A DNA stretch of 64,000 bases from Oegoconia quadripuncta (Eukaryota > Arthropoda > Insecta > Lepidoptera > Autostichidae): the NCBI GenBank assembly GCA_949316235.1, contig OX438749.1:22336414-22400413 (forward strand), read 5' to 3'. Under the pieces are notes generated by a model. That model had not been told where the DNA came from, did not search any database, and saw only the letters and a program-made list of their open reading frames with translations. Both the position numbers and the translations under genes were made by a program. This document shows, one piece after another, positions 33,109 through 43,946 of the stretch. How positions within the stretch are numbered: the first letter of the stretch is position 1; each line of letters begins with the position of its first letter.

Positions 33109-33440
33109 TAACCGCCTCCGTGGCTCAATGTCAACAACATTGGGTTTACGATTCGGAGGTCGCGGGTTCGATCCCCAGCGGGGTACATGTTTTAAGTACT
33201 CGGTTTGGTTGGTGGGGCATTTTAAATGTCCGCCTGGCTAGCTACCACCATCTTATCTAAATCTGCCGCCAAACAGCAATGTTAATAGCATTGTTGTGTT
33301 CCAGTTGTCAGAGATAAGATAGCCAGTCCCCTAAATGTGTTGGGGTTTCCGGGTCAGAACGCTTCCACCTTCGACCTCATCTTCACTTAACATCAGGTGT
33401 GATTGAGGTCAAGTACCAACCCGTTGTGCATAAAAAAAAA
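33109..33440 (+). mobile_element. SINE-1, full length with target duplication
   Basis: The reference copy. Head AACCGCCTCCGTGGCTCAAT with A-box region, B box GGTTCGATCCC, body, tail AACATCAGGTGTGATTGAGG and A-run. Flanked by ATGGTT at 33103-33108 and 33440-33445. Transcribed by RNA polymerase III in this class. Confidence 0.93.
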
Positions 33441-33479
33441 TGGTTATTGAACTAAGTATGTGAACTTTTATTTCCTGTT

Positions 33480-33930
33480 CGTTGAATTACAGAATGAAAC
33501 CACGGCGACCAAGTTCAACGATCGTACCACTTAAGATTGAATTACGGACGCTCGAAACACGGTAGCGCGACACAACTGAATTGCGATTATCTGAAGATCG
33601 ACTAACGTAAGATCGAATATTCCAAGTGCGACCCAAGTTCAAATTACGGAAGTGCGACACAATGAACGTGCGGCATTGTGGAAATACGACACAATAATAG
33701 TGCGACAGAATGAAAGTGCGAGAAAATGAAATGCGATATAGTGGAACTGCGACAGAATAAAAGGGCGACAGAATGAAAGTGCGACATAGTGGAAATGCGA
33801 CACAATAAAAGTGTGACATAAAAGGAATGCGACAGAATAATAGTGCGATTGACTGAAATTGCAACTCTAGAAAAGCGCTCACACTCAACACAACAAAATA
33901 AAACATCAATAGTGCTAAAGGAAGAAATTG
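33480..33930. repeat. degenerate short-period repeat
   Basis: Many variants of GTGCGACAGAATGAAA spaced about 15-17 bp apart, blending into GCGACACAATAA variants. The long minus ORF here (33487-33936) is a by-product of the periodicity, with Phe/Ser/Tyr-rich low-complexity translation. Confidence 0.75.
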
Positions 33931-33970
33931 CGACAAATTTTTAATTCAACTACCGACCTTCGTGCTAAAG

Positions 33971-34040
33971 ATAGATAGATAAAGCATTGTTTCTCCAGTC
34001 ACACACATTCATACAAATGTAATCAAATCTCCTTAGAAAT
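33971..34040 (-). mobile_element. LINE 3' terminus with AGAT repeats
   Basis: AGATAGATAGATAAAGCATT and CCAGTCACACACATTCAT, like 20807. Confidence 0.45.
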
Positions 34041-34460
34041 TAATTATAACTGTTCGTGTTTTGTTGAACTTCTGTCATATTTTCTAAATGTTTTCTTTAC
34101 GTTTGCTACATTATTTTAATTTTTGTTATTTCTTATTGTGTTGTAGAAAATATATGTACATAGTGGAGGTTCAGGAACCTCAACCACCGTATGAAATCTG
34201 TTGATACTCGTAACTATAATAATAAATTTAAATAAATATAGAATAACTTTATTCGCTGACAGAAATACAAGGTACACAGAAACAATTCACAACAAGCAAT
34301 ATAAGTACAAAAAGCCAGACAATTTTATAATTTATGTGCGCCCTGTACCAGGCCAACGAATTGGATCTGACTCAGCTAGAATATACATAGTTTAGACACA
34401 CTAATTATTTATGGTGGCGCTCAGTAATTGCTGTACACGTTCAGGATTTCCTCAGAAAAC
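34041..34460. other. no gene recognised
   Basis: AT-rich. One plus ORF at 34201-34395 without motifs. Confidence 0.4.
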
Positions 34461-34462
34461 TT

Positions 34463-34976
34463 AATTTCTTTTTATGCACAACGGGTTAGCACTTCTTCTC
34501 CTTTGTTACCAGTAGTTCTGTTGGACAGTTCTGTTAGCCGAACTAATGGGAATTTTTGTCTCTCTAGTTCTGTAAATAACTTGAACTTTTTTTTGACCGA
34601 ACTAATGGGATTTTTTTGTCCCACTAGTTCTAGTGAATAATATGTCAACCTAACCTAACTGGGAACAAAGTCTTCTTCTCATACACACCTGATGTTAAGT
34701 GAAGATGGGGCCGAAGGTGGAAGCGTACTGACAGGAAACCCCATCTAATTTGGGGGAATCTCTGAACACCGGAACACAATAATGCTATTAACATTGCTGT
34801 TTGGAGGCAGACTTAGATAAGATGGTGGTAGCTAGCTAGGTGGTCATTTAAAAAGCCCTACCACCAACCAAACCGAGTATTAAATATATGCCTCGTGGAA
34901 GATCGATTCCGCGACCTCCGATTCGTAAATATGTTGTTTAAATTGAGCCACGGGGGCGGTCAAATTTTACCCCGGT
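34463..34976 (-). mobile_element. SINE-1 interrupted by a MITE
   Basis: Reversed tail (TTTTTATGCACAACGGGTTA), then a 171-bp insertion at 34501-34671. The rest of the body and a head ending GAGCCACGGGGGCGGT follow. The A and B boxes are damaged, so the copy is old. Confidence 0.88.
34501..34671. mobile_element. 171-bp MITE with 9-bp target duplication
   Basis: Direct repeats CTTCTTCTC at 34492-34500 and 34672-34680. Ends CTTTGTTACCAGT and reverse-complemented ACTTTGTTCCCAGT. The interior has ATGTCAACCTAACCTAACTG and the repeated phrase CCGAACTAATGGGA. Confidence 0.85.
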
Positions 34977-35966
34977 CTGTAAATGTGTACCTGTTTCAGA
35001 CAACTATGGATACCAGATAACGGTCTGTCCCAACTGTCGCTAACTCCGCGACTATAAAACATAAGGAAAACCTAATCCCATAAACCAGCTTAGATACGTC
35101 TCTTAGAATTAATAACTATTTAAGCATTTAAAAACCAAAAACCAAGACAGCATATTTTGTATTTTGCGGGCGCCATGTTTAATTTTTTACCGTAAAATGT
35201 ATCCTATGCCTCTCGAGAACTCTAATGACCCACGGAATGGATTTGCTACGGAACAGGAAAAATTAAACTCATCTTTATAATCAACATTTAATCATCGTCA
35301 ACGTTTAAAATCTAAACAATTAAATTATCTAAACTAGACTTAAAACGAATCAAAAGTAAAACTGATACACTACCAACCGAATAATTGATACAGTCATTAA
35401 TGGTATGCGAAACTAAAATCGAAATAAATATAATGAATTACTCATAAATTAACAGATCAACTATTACTAAAACTATAAATAACATTACCCTCCTCATGCT
35501 GTCGGGTCACACAGTCTAAAATCAGGTCAATGCGAATATATCAAATTATTTTAAACGAAAAGTACACTCTTGTCTCATGCGTGTTATGGCATAAGCTAGT
35601 TTGGCCATGACGGAGTATGAGCGGGTTGCGGGGAAGGTGACGATGCGTCACCGTGAACGTAAACGCGTAAACTATCACTGTCGAAGATTATTATTGGCAA
35701 ATAAATATATAAAATCAAATTCATTTATTAGTTACCATGCCATATAATTGCTTCCCACTATAATCCAACTATAGCAGAAATAGATAAGTGGGAGATACGA
35801 AAGTCTTAAAAAAAACCATATTCAATTGACAGTTATTTCAATTAAATCATCTGCATTGAAACCTTCCGGTGAACGGATCGACAAGACGATCACAAGAAAA
35901 CCAATTCATTAGATTTCTTATAATTTCTCCAATTGATTGGATAATCCAATCGGAATAGCGGGAAGC
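34977..35966. other. no gene recognised
   Basis: About 1 kb, AT-rich, without supported ORF or repeat match. Confidence 0.45.
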
Positions 35967-37005
35967 ACTCAAAATCAATCAAAATCAAAAAATGCTTTAT
36001 TTTGTAGGTACACAGGGTACACTTAAAATAGTCAGATTTTAAATTTTTAAAGCTACTGCTTGTTCAAAAGGCAATTTTCCCCTGAGAAGAACAAGCAAGA
36101 AACTCGAGAGGTCGCTCTTTTAAAAAAAGGTTTTTATATTACAAAATTATTATTTTATATTATAATATTTCATTATTAATTGTGAAATAGCCTGGTTATG
36201 CGAACGGGCTGGTTATGTCCATGATTGTTTATCATCTAAATAATCTGATATTTTATAATATGCTTTCTTAATAAGTTTCTGTTTTATAGTATCTTTAAAT
36301 TTATTGAAAGGAAGATTTTGTATATCAACAGGAACTTTATTGAAAAAGCGTATACATAACCCTTTGAATGAATTACTGACTTTGTGGAGGCGACTTATGT
36401 GACCTGCAAGTTTATCTTTATTTCTTGTATTGACATCATGTTTATCACTATTTTTCCTAAATGATGCTATATTTTTTTTGACATATATTAGATTTTCAAA
36501 AATGTACTGTGACGAAAAGGTTAGAATATTATACTCTTTAAATCTGTCTCTAAGTGACACTGCAGGTCTCAATTGATAAATTGCGCGAACGGCTCGTTTT
36601 TGTAAAACAAAGATTGTATTGATATCCGCGGCATTTCCCCACAGCAAGATACCGTAAGACATCAGGCTATGGAAATAACTAAAATATACTAATCTAGCAG
36701 TATTTACGTCCGATATTTGTCTAATTTTTTTGACTGCATACGCTGCAGAGCTGAGCTTCTTCGCCAATTTATGGATATGAGGACCCCATTGTAATTTGGC
36801 GTCCAAAGTAATGCCCAAAAATACAGTGGACTCAACAAGGTCTAGAGTGACATTTTTTATCATTATATTTGTGGGCACCTCCCTGACATTAGGCAGTACA
36901 AATTTTACACATTTAGTTTTTTTCTCATTCAGTAACAAATTTGCCGTAAACCATTCTACTATTTGAGAAATATTTCTCAGAATTACTTCTGAGTAAACCA
37001 TTGAA
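35967..37005 (-). mobile_element. LINE-A, 5' truncated, with intact 3' end
   Basis: ORF2 C-terminal part plus a 3' UTR (GAGTTTCTTGCTTGTTCTTC). The terminus on the minus strand is AATAAAGCATTTTTTGATTT with TTTTGATT repeats. Other LINE-A pieces: 5030, 9660, 23215 and 63615. Confidence 0.9.
36213..37001 (-). CDS. LINE-A ORF2 C-terminal part (262 codons)
   Basis: Open from the truncation point to a stop at 36213. Starts within the post-catalytic part of RT (LLLNEKKTKCVKFV) and continues FLGITLDAKLQWG, AYAVKKIRQISDVNTARLVY, SYGILLWGNAAD, LQKRAVRAIYQLRP, ending YYKISDYLDD. The YADD catalytic motif is missing, so no activity is expected. The reading frame is nonetheless clean, so the copy is recent. 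Jockey-like clade (Daphne-like) suspected from the C-terminal block. Confidence 0.88.
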   Translation of the reverse strand: MVYSEVILRNISQIVEWFTANLLLNEKKTKCVKFVLPNVREVPTNIMIKNVTLDLVESTVFLGITLDAKLQWGPHIHKLAKKLSSAAYAVKKIRQISDVNTARLVYFSYFHSLMSYGILLWGNAADINTIFVLQKRAVRAIYQLRPAVSLRDRFKEYNILTFSSQYIFENLIYVKKNIASFRKNSDKHDVNTRNKDKLAGHISRLHKVSNSFKGLCIRFFNKVPVDIQNLPFNKFKDTIKQKLIKKAYYKISDYLDDKQSWT

Positions 37006-37880
37006 CGACCGTATTTTAGGCAAGATAGTATAAATAGGTCTATTCACAGAGATAAAGACCTTAGCAAACTCAAGGCGCATGTGCACGGCAACGATAAGTG
37101 AGAATATTTTTTGATACGTCATATTAAAAAAGAAATTTAGCTTTCTGAGCATTTCCCACTATTTCAATTGTACAAATAATTTCAAAAAAAAATGCAATTT
37201 CCTAATTGGTTTATCCAGTTAAAATAAAGGACAGCACTAACCCAAGGCTAACAGCGAGGCGTCAACTTACTGTTGTGAGATTCAGCGTTTTTACAGATGG
37301 TACACCTCTTCCCTTGTGCAAGAAGCCGGGTGGGTACTACCCTCATCTAGTTCTACTTTCGAATGGGCATGGACACAAACTGAACCGATGACAAAGTCTC
37401 ATGTGAAACAGAATTGACACGTCTCTCACATTAACCCAGAAGTACCCTAAAGGTAATTATGAAATGCGTCGTCAACAATCTGAATTCGTTGCAGTACACA
37501 GGGGATCTGTAGAGCCATTTAAAGTGTTCTTAGGTCTTCAAAACGACATCGCCCGTCCCGTTCTGTAAAGTGGTTTCAGTCTGAAACAAGCGATAAAAAA
37601 CTTTAAACAACAGTTAAGATCATCGTAAATCCTTTAAAGTGTCGGACCAACGTTTAAGGAGAAGCAATTATAAATAGCGAAAATACGCTAGCGCTCCCGG
37701 GAATCGAACCAACACTTTATATATTTTTTGCATAACACCAATCGATAGGGTCAATCATAATAATGAAATTTCTCTAACATTGGTAACTTAAATTATAGGA
37801 GACCATCTGTCCAAGTGTCGTAGTTGACATAAGCTGCATTAGTCCAGTAAGTTAAACTTTTATCTTCCTATAATCTTAAA
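37006..37880. other. no gene recognised
   Basis: Short ORFs only. Confidence 0.4.
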
Positions 37881-38225
37881 GGCCGTAATTTTATGCACAT
37901 TGATAGAGTCAGTGATAGAATAAAAATGTTTTATAAAAAATCGGTAGCTTGCTTTAGATATAGTATAACCCTCTTATTCATAAAAATTTTCAAACGCTTT
38001 ATAAACCTGTTTTAGTTAAAGAATGTTTTGTCACATTCTTTCGTTTCAACATTTCCTTATGAACGACAGAGACAAAACACACTTTAACTAAAACAGGCTT
38101 ATAAAGCGTTTGAAATTTTTTATGAATAAGACTAAAATTACCACTGTGAATTTCATTGCGTCGGAGAATAGATTTTGACCTGCTGTAAATATTTTAAAAA
38201 AAAAATTATCAATAACTTCTTTACG
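37880..38225 (+). repeat. dispersed repeat X, plus copy, with nested MITE
   Basis: Inverted relative to 15640-15960. A palindromic MITE lies at 37972-38131. Confidence 0.6.
37972..38131. mobile_element. 160-bp palindromic MITE
   Basis: Arms TCTTATTCATAAAAATTTTC and TTTTTTATGAATAAGA, continuing through AAACGCTTTATAA / TTATAAAGCGTTT and ACCTGTTTTAGTTAAAG / CTTTAACTAAAACAGG. Confidence 0.82.
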
Positions 38226-38231
38226 ACGAAC

Positions 38232-38468
38232 GAACGATTGGTGTAGTGGATAGTGACCCTATCAGCGAAACCAACGGTTACGGGTTCGAATCCCGCGAGG
38301 GGTAAATGTTTGTGTGATGAATACGAACATTTATTCCCGAGTCTTGGATGTTTATATAAATATTTATGTATGTTTATCCGTTATCTAGTATCCATAGCAC
38401 AAGCTTTGCTTAGTTTGGGACTAGATGATTGGTGTAAGTGTCCGAAATATTTATTTTATTTATTATTC
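38232..38468 (+). mobile_element. SINE-3, full length
   Basis: Head GATTGGTGTAGTGGATAGTG, B box GGTTCGAATCC, body, ATTT tail. Closest to the copy at 54087. Confidence 0.92.
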
Positions 38469-38591
38469 CCCTTAACAGCTATCTCGCAGGAGACGGTAAG
38501 CTTGTTTCAAGTGTAATCTATGAAAATAGAATCCGTTTAAAATCTTGAAGAAAGTGACTATACTTGTAGCCTTTGCAAGAGTTTTCAAATA

Positions 38592-38816
38592 TCTAACTAA
38601 TATTATAAATGCGACAGTTTTGATGTTTATTTGTTTGTTCCTCAATCACGTCGAAACGGATGAACAGATTTGGATGAAATTTGTTATATAGATAAAACGT
38701 ACCCTGGATTAAGACAGGATATTATTTATCCGTAGTCAAGATACGCAGAAGATAAGATAAGCACGTTTCTGCGATAAGTAATTCAACGCAGGCGAAGACG
38801 CGGGCGGAAAGCTAGT
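38592..38816 (+). mobile_element. Helitron-like non-autonomous element
   Basis: Starts TCTAACTAATATTATAAATG and ends GCGGGCGGAAAGCTAGT, a CTAGT terminus after a GC-rich stretch. That is the Helitron 5'-TC / CTRR-3' style. The base before it is A but the base after is C rather than T, so the boundary is not perfect. Confidence 0.6.
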
Positions 38817-39221
38817 CATCATATAATAGCCTTTCCTCTTCTCATGCTCTCAAAGCGTAACATTATAACTTTGTAACTAGCGTAACTTTTTATCCCTAGA
38901 GACTAAAGGAGATTTTCTTTTTAATTTTCTTTAGAACACCACAAACTTCCAACTCCATATACATTATGTTTTTAAACATGTTCTGCATTAAAAATAGTTT
39001 AAAAACAAGCTTTTAATCCTCCATCATGATTATTCTAGTCGAACCTTTAATGCAATATTTCGTATCCTTGCTAATTAACCGTAGAGATCCCTCTTGGGGA
39101 TACAATCCTGGCAGCAGGATGGTCATCGCGAAAATCATGTTTATCTCTCAAAACTAACGCGTATGCAAAATTATGTATACGTGACCCTCGTGCGCACCTG
39201 GCATCGCTGCAGCATCAGTTC
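38817..39221. other. no gene recognised
   Basis: AT-rich. Confidence 0.4.
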
Positions 39222-39490
39222 ATAAATAAATAAATATCCTTAGACATATACACAGCGCCATCTTAGTTCCACAGTAAGCAACTATAGGCTTGTGTTGTGG
39301 ATACCAGATGGTTGATATACTACATAAACATATTTTTTTTATTTTGTAAATAAATACTTATTATAAATGAAAACATCCATAACTCGGGTACACATGTCCG
39401 TATTCATCACACAAACATATGCCCCTAGCGGGATTCAAACCCGCAACCTTTTGGCATAGTGGTAGAATTGCTAACCACTACATCAAACAG
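39222..39490 (-). mobile_element. SINE-2, near full length
   Basis: Tail, ACCAGATGGTTGATATAC, reversed B box GGGTTTGAATCCC (one change) and head. Confidence 0.9.
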
Positions 39491-39526
39491 GTCGTCAGTT
39501 CATGTTTATCATATATCATTTGACGA

Positions 39527-39611
39527 CATGTTTGGTGTAGATGTTAGAAACTCTGGCTGCTATACCAAAAGGTCGCGGGTTTGAATCCCGCTAGGGGCAT
39601 ATATTTGTATC
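39527..39611 (+). mobile_element. SINE-2 head only
   Basis: GTTTGGTGTAGATGTTAGAA, B-box variant GGTTTGAATCC, then stops after GGGGCATATATTTGTAT. Convergent with the preceding SINE-2. Confidence 0.8.
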
Positions 39612-39941
39612 ATTGACTAGAACTATATCCTAACGTAATTATCGTATAAAAATTAAAATTTTTCGTTTTAGCCTCATGTTAAACAATCCACTATAATATA
39701 ATATAGAGCACACAAACCTGCTCCAGCATCAGGTATAATGATGACTCGATTGGGGCACCGTTGCAACACTGCTGATGTCAATGGCGGAGCATGTCCTGGT
39801 GGCTTCATTGACCTATGGAAACAATGATTTGTTTATTTATTACCTTTACATAACTAACGTGAAATTAAAATACAATGCAGTACAATACAGTGCAGTATAA
39901 TGCAATACAACGCAACGCAATACAATACATTCTCTATGATG

Positions 39942-40232
39942 ACGTCCTGTTTGGTGTAGTGGTTAGCAACTCTGACCACTATACCAAAAAGGTTGCGGGT
40001 TCGAATCCCGCTAGGGGCATATGTTTGTATGATGAATACGGACATGTGTACCCGAATTATGGATGTTTTCGTTTATAATAAGTATTTATTTACAAAAAGA
40101 AAATATATTTATGTAGTATATCAACCATCTGGTATCCACAACACAAGCCTATAGTTGCTTACTGTGGAACTAGATCGCGCTGTGTGTATGTCTAAGGATA
40201 TTTATTTATTTATTATTTATTTATTTATTGCA
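39942..40232 (+). mobile_element. SINE-2, full length
   Basis: Intact A box TGGTGTAGTGGTTAG and B box GGTTCGAATCC, body and ATTT tail. Confidence 0.92.
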
Positions 40233-40289
40233 CCTATAAAGAAAGAAGATGTGCTTTTCCCGTATACGTGGGGTGGGATTTCACCCATA

Positions 40290-40475
40290 TGTAGTTACCA
40301 TTCCAAACACTCGCACTAAGCGATTTAACTTTTTGAAATACGAATAGCTAAGGCATGGAACTCAAACTTCAAGAGTAGGGCGAATAGGCATCTAAAGCGT
40401 GATTCGTTTTCGATTAAATCGTCACTTTCCATCAGGTGAGATTGCGGGAAAACGCGTATCTAGTCGGTAATAAAA
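40290..40475 (+). pseudogene. LINE-D ORF2 end and tail, diverged
   Basis: ACACTCGCACTAAG, GCTAAGGCATGGAACTC, then CATCAGGTGAGATTGCGGG. Frameshifted. Confidence 0.65.
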
Positions 40476-40986
40476 AATAGGTTGACGTGCATTGACGTCG
40501 CATATATACATTATAGCTATTGTCCACGACGTCGTCCTCGTGGAACATTTTATCAAAATCGGTTTAAGCAAAAACAGAAGCCTATATTTCAATCCAGGCC
40601 CTAATCTGTCTAGCAACTATATTTCATCCAAATCTGACCAGCCGTAGGCGTGAAGAGGTAACAAACATACATACATGCACATACACACACTTTCGTATTT
40701 ATAACATTAGTTGGGATATTCACACAATACATCGATATTCATTTTGGTATGTGGTACATTTTTAAATTACCTACGCCCACCAATATCCAAGTTTCCTTGT
40801 TATTCTTTATGTGCTCCTGTTCCCTGTTCTCCTGTATTTAGACTAATGCGTTATACTGGAAAGCCTAGCTTCTCCTAGCAGCACAGAGGTCTTCTTGGAC
40901 CTATGTAGTCTTCAGCAGTCGACTTAGTATCATACAGAAGCAGTTGCAATATTGTCGTGCAAATTCTGAAAAGGCGTGCCTAAACT
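40476..40986. other. no gene recognised
   Basis: Contains a reversed arthropod-type repeat end near 40650-40710 (CGTATTTATAACATTAGT). Confidence 0.4.
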
Positions 40987-41088
40987 AATAGGGTTTCCGG
41001 GTCAGAACGCTAGCGCCTTCGGCCTCATCTTCACTTAACATCAGGTGTGATTGAGGTCAAGTGCTAACCCGTTGTGGATAAAAAAATC
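40987..41088 (+). mobile_element. SINE-1 3' end
   Basis: GGGTTTCCGGGTCAGAACGC to the tail AACATCAGGTGTGATTGAGG and A-run. It lies 12 bp beyond the stop codon of the small minus-strand ORF at 41101. Confidence 0.85.
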
Positions 41089-41100
41089 AGCCACCTCGTA

Positions 41101-41271
41101 CTAGCAACACTTAATAATTTCACTGTACTTAGGATTCTTCTTGTCAAACTCCTCCATCATCTGGTATAGCTGCTGGGTGTCCTCAAGGTGTTTCTTCCCG
41201 AGCTTGTGGCTCGAACAGACGCTGGTGCAGCTCTTCTGGCAACCAGGCTTGACCAGTGTCGCGGCATTCAT
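41101..41271 (-). CDS. 56-codon cysteine-containing protein, unrecognised
   Basis: Complete frame from ATG (41271) to TAG (41101). It starts MNAATLVKPGCQ; has three spaced cysteines (C11, C15, C19), a charged Lys/Glu middle (KKHLEDTQQL, MMEEFDKKN), and ends IIKCC. Codons favour G/C at third positions (CTG, GTC, AAG, CAG, TGC, ACC), unlike the AT-rich surroundings and the TE remnants. The minus strand just upstream reads TGTTGTTGCAG then GTAAA before the ATG. That fits a splice acceptor, so a 5' non-coding exon may exist. A SINE-1 tail sits in the 3' region. No family is recognised and no signal peptide or membrane segment is seen. It could be the last exon of a longer gene. Confidence 0.55.
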   Translation of the reverse strand: MNAATLVKPGCQKSCTSVCSSHKLGKKHLEDTQQLYQMMEEFDKKNPKYSEIIKCC

Positions 41272-41530
41272 TTTACCTGCAACAACATGCGTGATACTTA
41301 AATTATAACAAAATCATTAAGATAACGTATGACTACTGCCATTTTGGTAACGTTATTCCACGACGTTCTTGAGTTACGCCGGGGTTTTGGTCTGGTAGTG
41401 CTATGGTGAGGGTTATCGCAATATTGTGTAAAATAAGATATATTCGTATCTAAGGTATGTGTGTATGTCGTTATTACCTATATGTATATGTATGTGTATT
41501 TAATATATATGATTATATAATATAATATAT
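41272..41530. other. possible upstream region of the 41.1 kb ORF
   Basis: Contains a local CpG-richer patch (ACGACGTTCTTGAGTTACG, near 41360) that could hold a promoter or first exon for the minus-strand frame. Not demonstrated. Confidence 0.25.
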
Positions 41531-41803
41531 ATAACGACTGTTTGGTGTAGCGGTTAGAAACTCTGACCACTATACCAAAACGTCGCGGGTTCGAATCCAT
41601 CTAGGGGCGTATGTTTGTATGATGAATACAGACATGTGTTCCCGAGTTTTGGATGATTATCATTTATATGTGTATTTGTTTACAAAAAAAATGTATTTGT
41701 GTAATTTATCAACCATCTGGTATATCCATAACACAAGCCTCGATGCTTTACTGTGGACCTAGATGGCGCTGTGTGTATGTGCAAAGATATTTATTTATTT
41801 ATA
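41531..41803 (+). mobile_element. SINE-2, full length
   Basis: Head TTTGGTGTAGCGGTTAGAAA, B box GGTTCGAATCC, body, ATTT tail. Confidence 0.9.
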
Positions 41804-42181
41804 TAATATGTATCCCTGTAATAGTATACATATTATTATATATGTCTGTATTATGTTTGGAATATAAGTATGTATACGGTATGTATATTTGTGTATGTAT
41901 ACATACATAGAGAAAATGCCGACTTACTGTTATTTTATGTGTATAATTCAGTGGATAACTGTTATTGGCTTCCTGAATAGTATAGTTTAAGATTCATGAT
42001 ACAAATTATATAAAGCTGTTGTTATCCCCAAATCAATAAAAAAAATCATTTAACAATTTGTCACACAAAATACGATCCTCGATATGGACAACACTACGTG
42101 AAGGAAATGCAAGCACATTGCCATCTGTGACGCCCGTTTTGACTCTCGTCGTAAACACGAGTTTTGCAGTCCCTTCGCGCT
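41804..42181. other. no gene recognised
   Basis: AT-rich with ATGTAT-type simple sequence. Confidence 0.4.
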
Positions 42182-42481
42182 GTTTTTTTTATGCATAAAG
42201 GATAAGGTCGATGGTGAAAGCGTACTAACCCGGAAACCCCAACACATTTGAGCGACTGGCTATATTATCTCTGACAAACGGAACACAACAATGCTATTAA
42301 CATTGTGCTTGGCGGCAGATTTGGTTAGTATGGTGGTAGCTAGCTAGGCGGACATTTAAAATGCCCTACCACCAACCAAACAGAGTACTTATACTACTTA
42401 AATATGTACCCCGCTGGGATCGAACCCGCGACCTCCGAATCGTAAACCCAATGTTGTTTACATTGAGCCACGGAGGCGGCT
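42182..42481 (-). mobile_element. SINE-1 with shortened tail
   Basis: The CATCAGGTG part of the tail is deleted (ATGCATAAAGGATAAGGTCG). Body and tRNA-like head (GGGATCGAACCC reversed) are intact. Confidence 0.9.
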
Positions 42482-42865
42482 TTGTCTTGTAGAGCGTATT
42501 TCCTATTTATAATATATATTTCGTATTTCTTGTAACTTTTATGTATATTATTTTTATATATTCTTTATTTATTTAAAAAGGTTCATCTACAGTTCTTACA
42601 CTATTTCTTAAACTATTTTCAAGCTTACAGTCTGATTTACAGACAAACACAACTAGCATGTTAGATTGCTATATTTACATTAATTTGGTTTTGAAAGAAT
42701 TTATACACAGTTGGTAGCTAAAGGAACTTAGAATAAACTTGATGTTAATTTTTTACGGAAAGTAGGTAGCGAGTCAAAATACATTATTTGCCTTATTCTG
42801 ACCAATGTTTACTTATATTAATTATGGAGAATTAAATACTGTACTTAATGCTTTAATATTATTTT
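42482..42865. other. no gene recognised
   Basis: AT-rich. Confidence 0.4.
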
Positions 42866-43604
42866 TTTTTTACCGTAAGGAAAAAATAGGCCATATTAGG
42901 TAAGTGAAATAGAAGGTTTTGGCATAGGTAGTTTAATATTTTTTTTCTTCAAAACCATTAAATATAATAAAACGTTGTGGCATTTGACGGTCGTGTTTTT
43001 TTTTTTTTTTTTTTTATTCACGACGGGTTTGTTCTTGACCTCAATCACACCTGATGTTAAGTGAAGATGAGGTCGAAGGTGGAAGCGTACTGACCCGGAA
43101 ACACCAACACATTTGGGGGACTGGCTATCTTATCTCTTACAACCGGAACACAACAATGCTATTAACATTGCTGCTTGGCGGCAGATTTAGATAAGATGGT
43201 GGTAGCTAGTCAGGCGGGCATCTAAAATGCCCTACCACCAACCAAACCGAGTACCTAAAACATGTACCCCGCTGGGGATCGAACCCGCGACCTCCGAATC
43301 GTAAACCCAACGTTGTTTACATTGAGCCATGGAGGCGGTTTGTAGCGTATTGAATATAATTGCATCATTAATTTAAATAAATTAAAAAAAAACTTGGAGA
43401 AAATATGAGTTCCTAATAAAATTCGCATGATAGGATCCCTAGGAATCACGCCAGTCGCATATCAATCTCCGGAAGGCGCGTGGGTAGAAAATGGTTTAAA
43501 AAAAAAAAAAACTAAGTACCTATGCTAAAACTTCCATTTCACTTACCTAATATGCCCTATTTTTCTCCTTACGGTAAAAAAACTCATCCGGTATGTAAAA
43601 ATAT
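42866..43604 (-). mobile_element. element E with nested SINE-1
   Basis: Both arms are present: TACCGTAAGGAAAAAATAGG at the left and CTTACGGTAAAAAAACTCAT at the right. The interior (CGACTGGCGTGATTCC, TCTCCAAG) is colinear with the 25.3 kb copy once the SINE-1 at 42996-43340 is removed. The outer CGGATGAG of the left end is lost. Confidence 0.8.
42996..43340 (-). mobile_element. SINE-1, full length, nested in element E
   Basis: T-run, tail, full body, B box GGTTCGATCCC (reversed) and head ending GGAGGCGGTTT. One of the cleanest SINE-1 copies. Confidence 0.92.
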
Positions 43605-43946
43605 TAATAAGATTCCATCCCTAGGGTTAATAATTTAAAGGAACAAGTCGATTACGTGTTACGCCAATTAGTTACACAGAAGAGCAAAGAATAATAATTA
43701 GAGATTCAAGCAGAAATTCAAACAATGAATACAGCCTCAAGGAAACACTTTGATTTGAAGAGGGTATAATTGGTTAGATCGAGACAAATGTAATATCAAC
43801 ACCTATTTCAATGAAATAAGTGGGACGAACATCTAAAGTCGATTGTCTTGTCAGTGAACGATTTTAACAACCCTATTTGAAATAGTAATTAGCTAAAATC
43901 AAAAGGAAAGATCGACCGATGACGGATGAATGACTAATTGCATGTT

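Noticed and set aside
33487..33936. 149-codon minus ORF
   Set aside because: Created by the short-period repeat; low-complexity translation.
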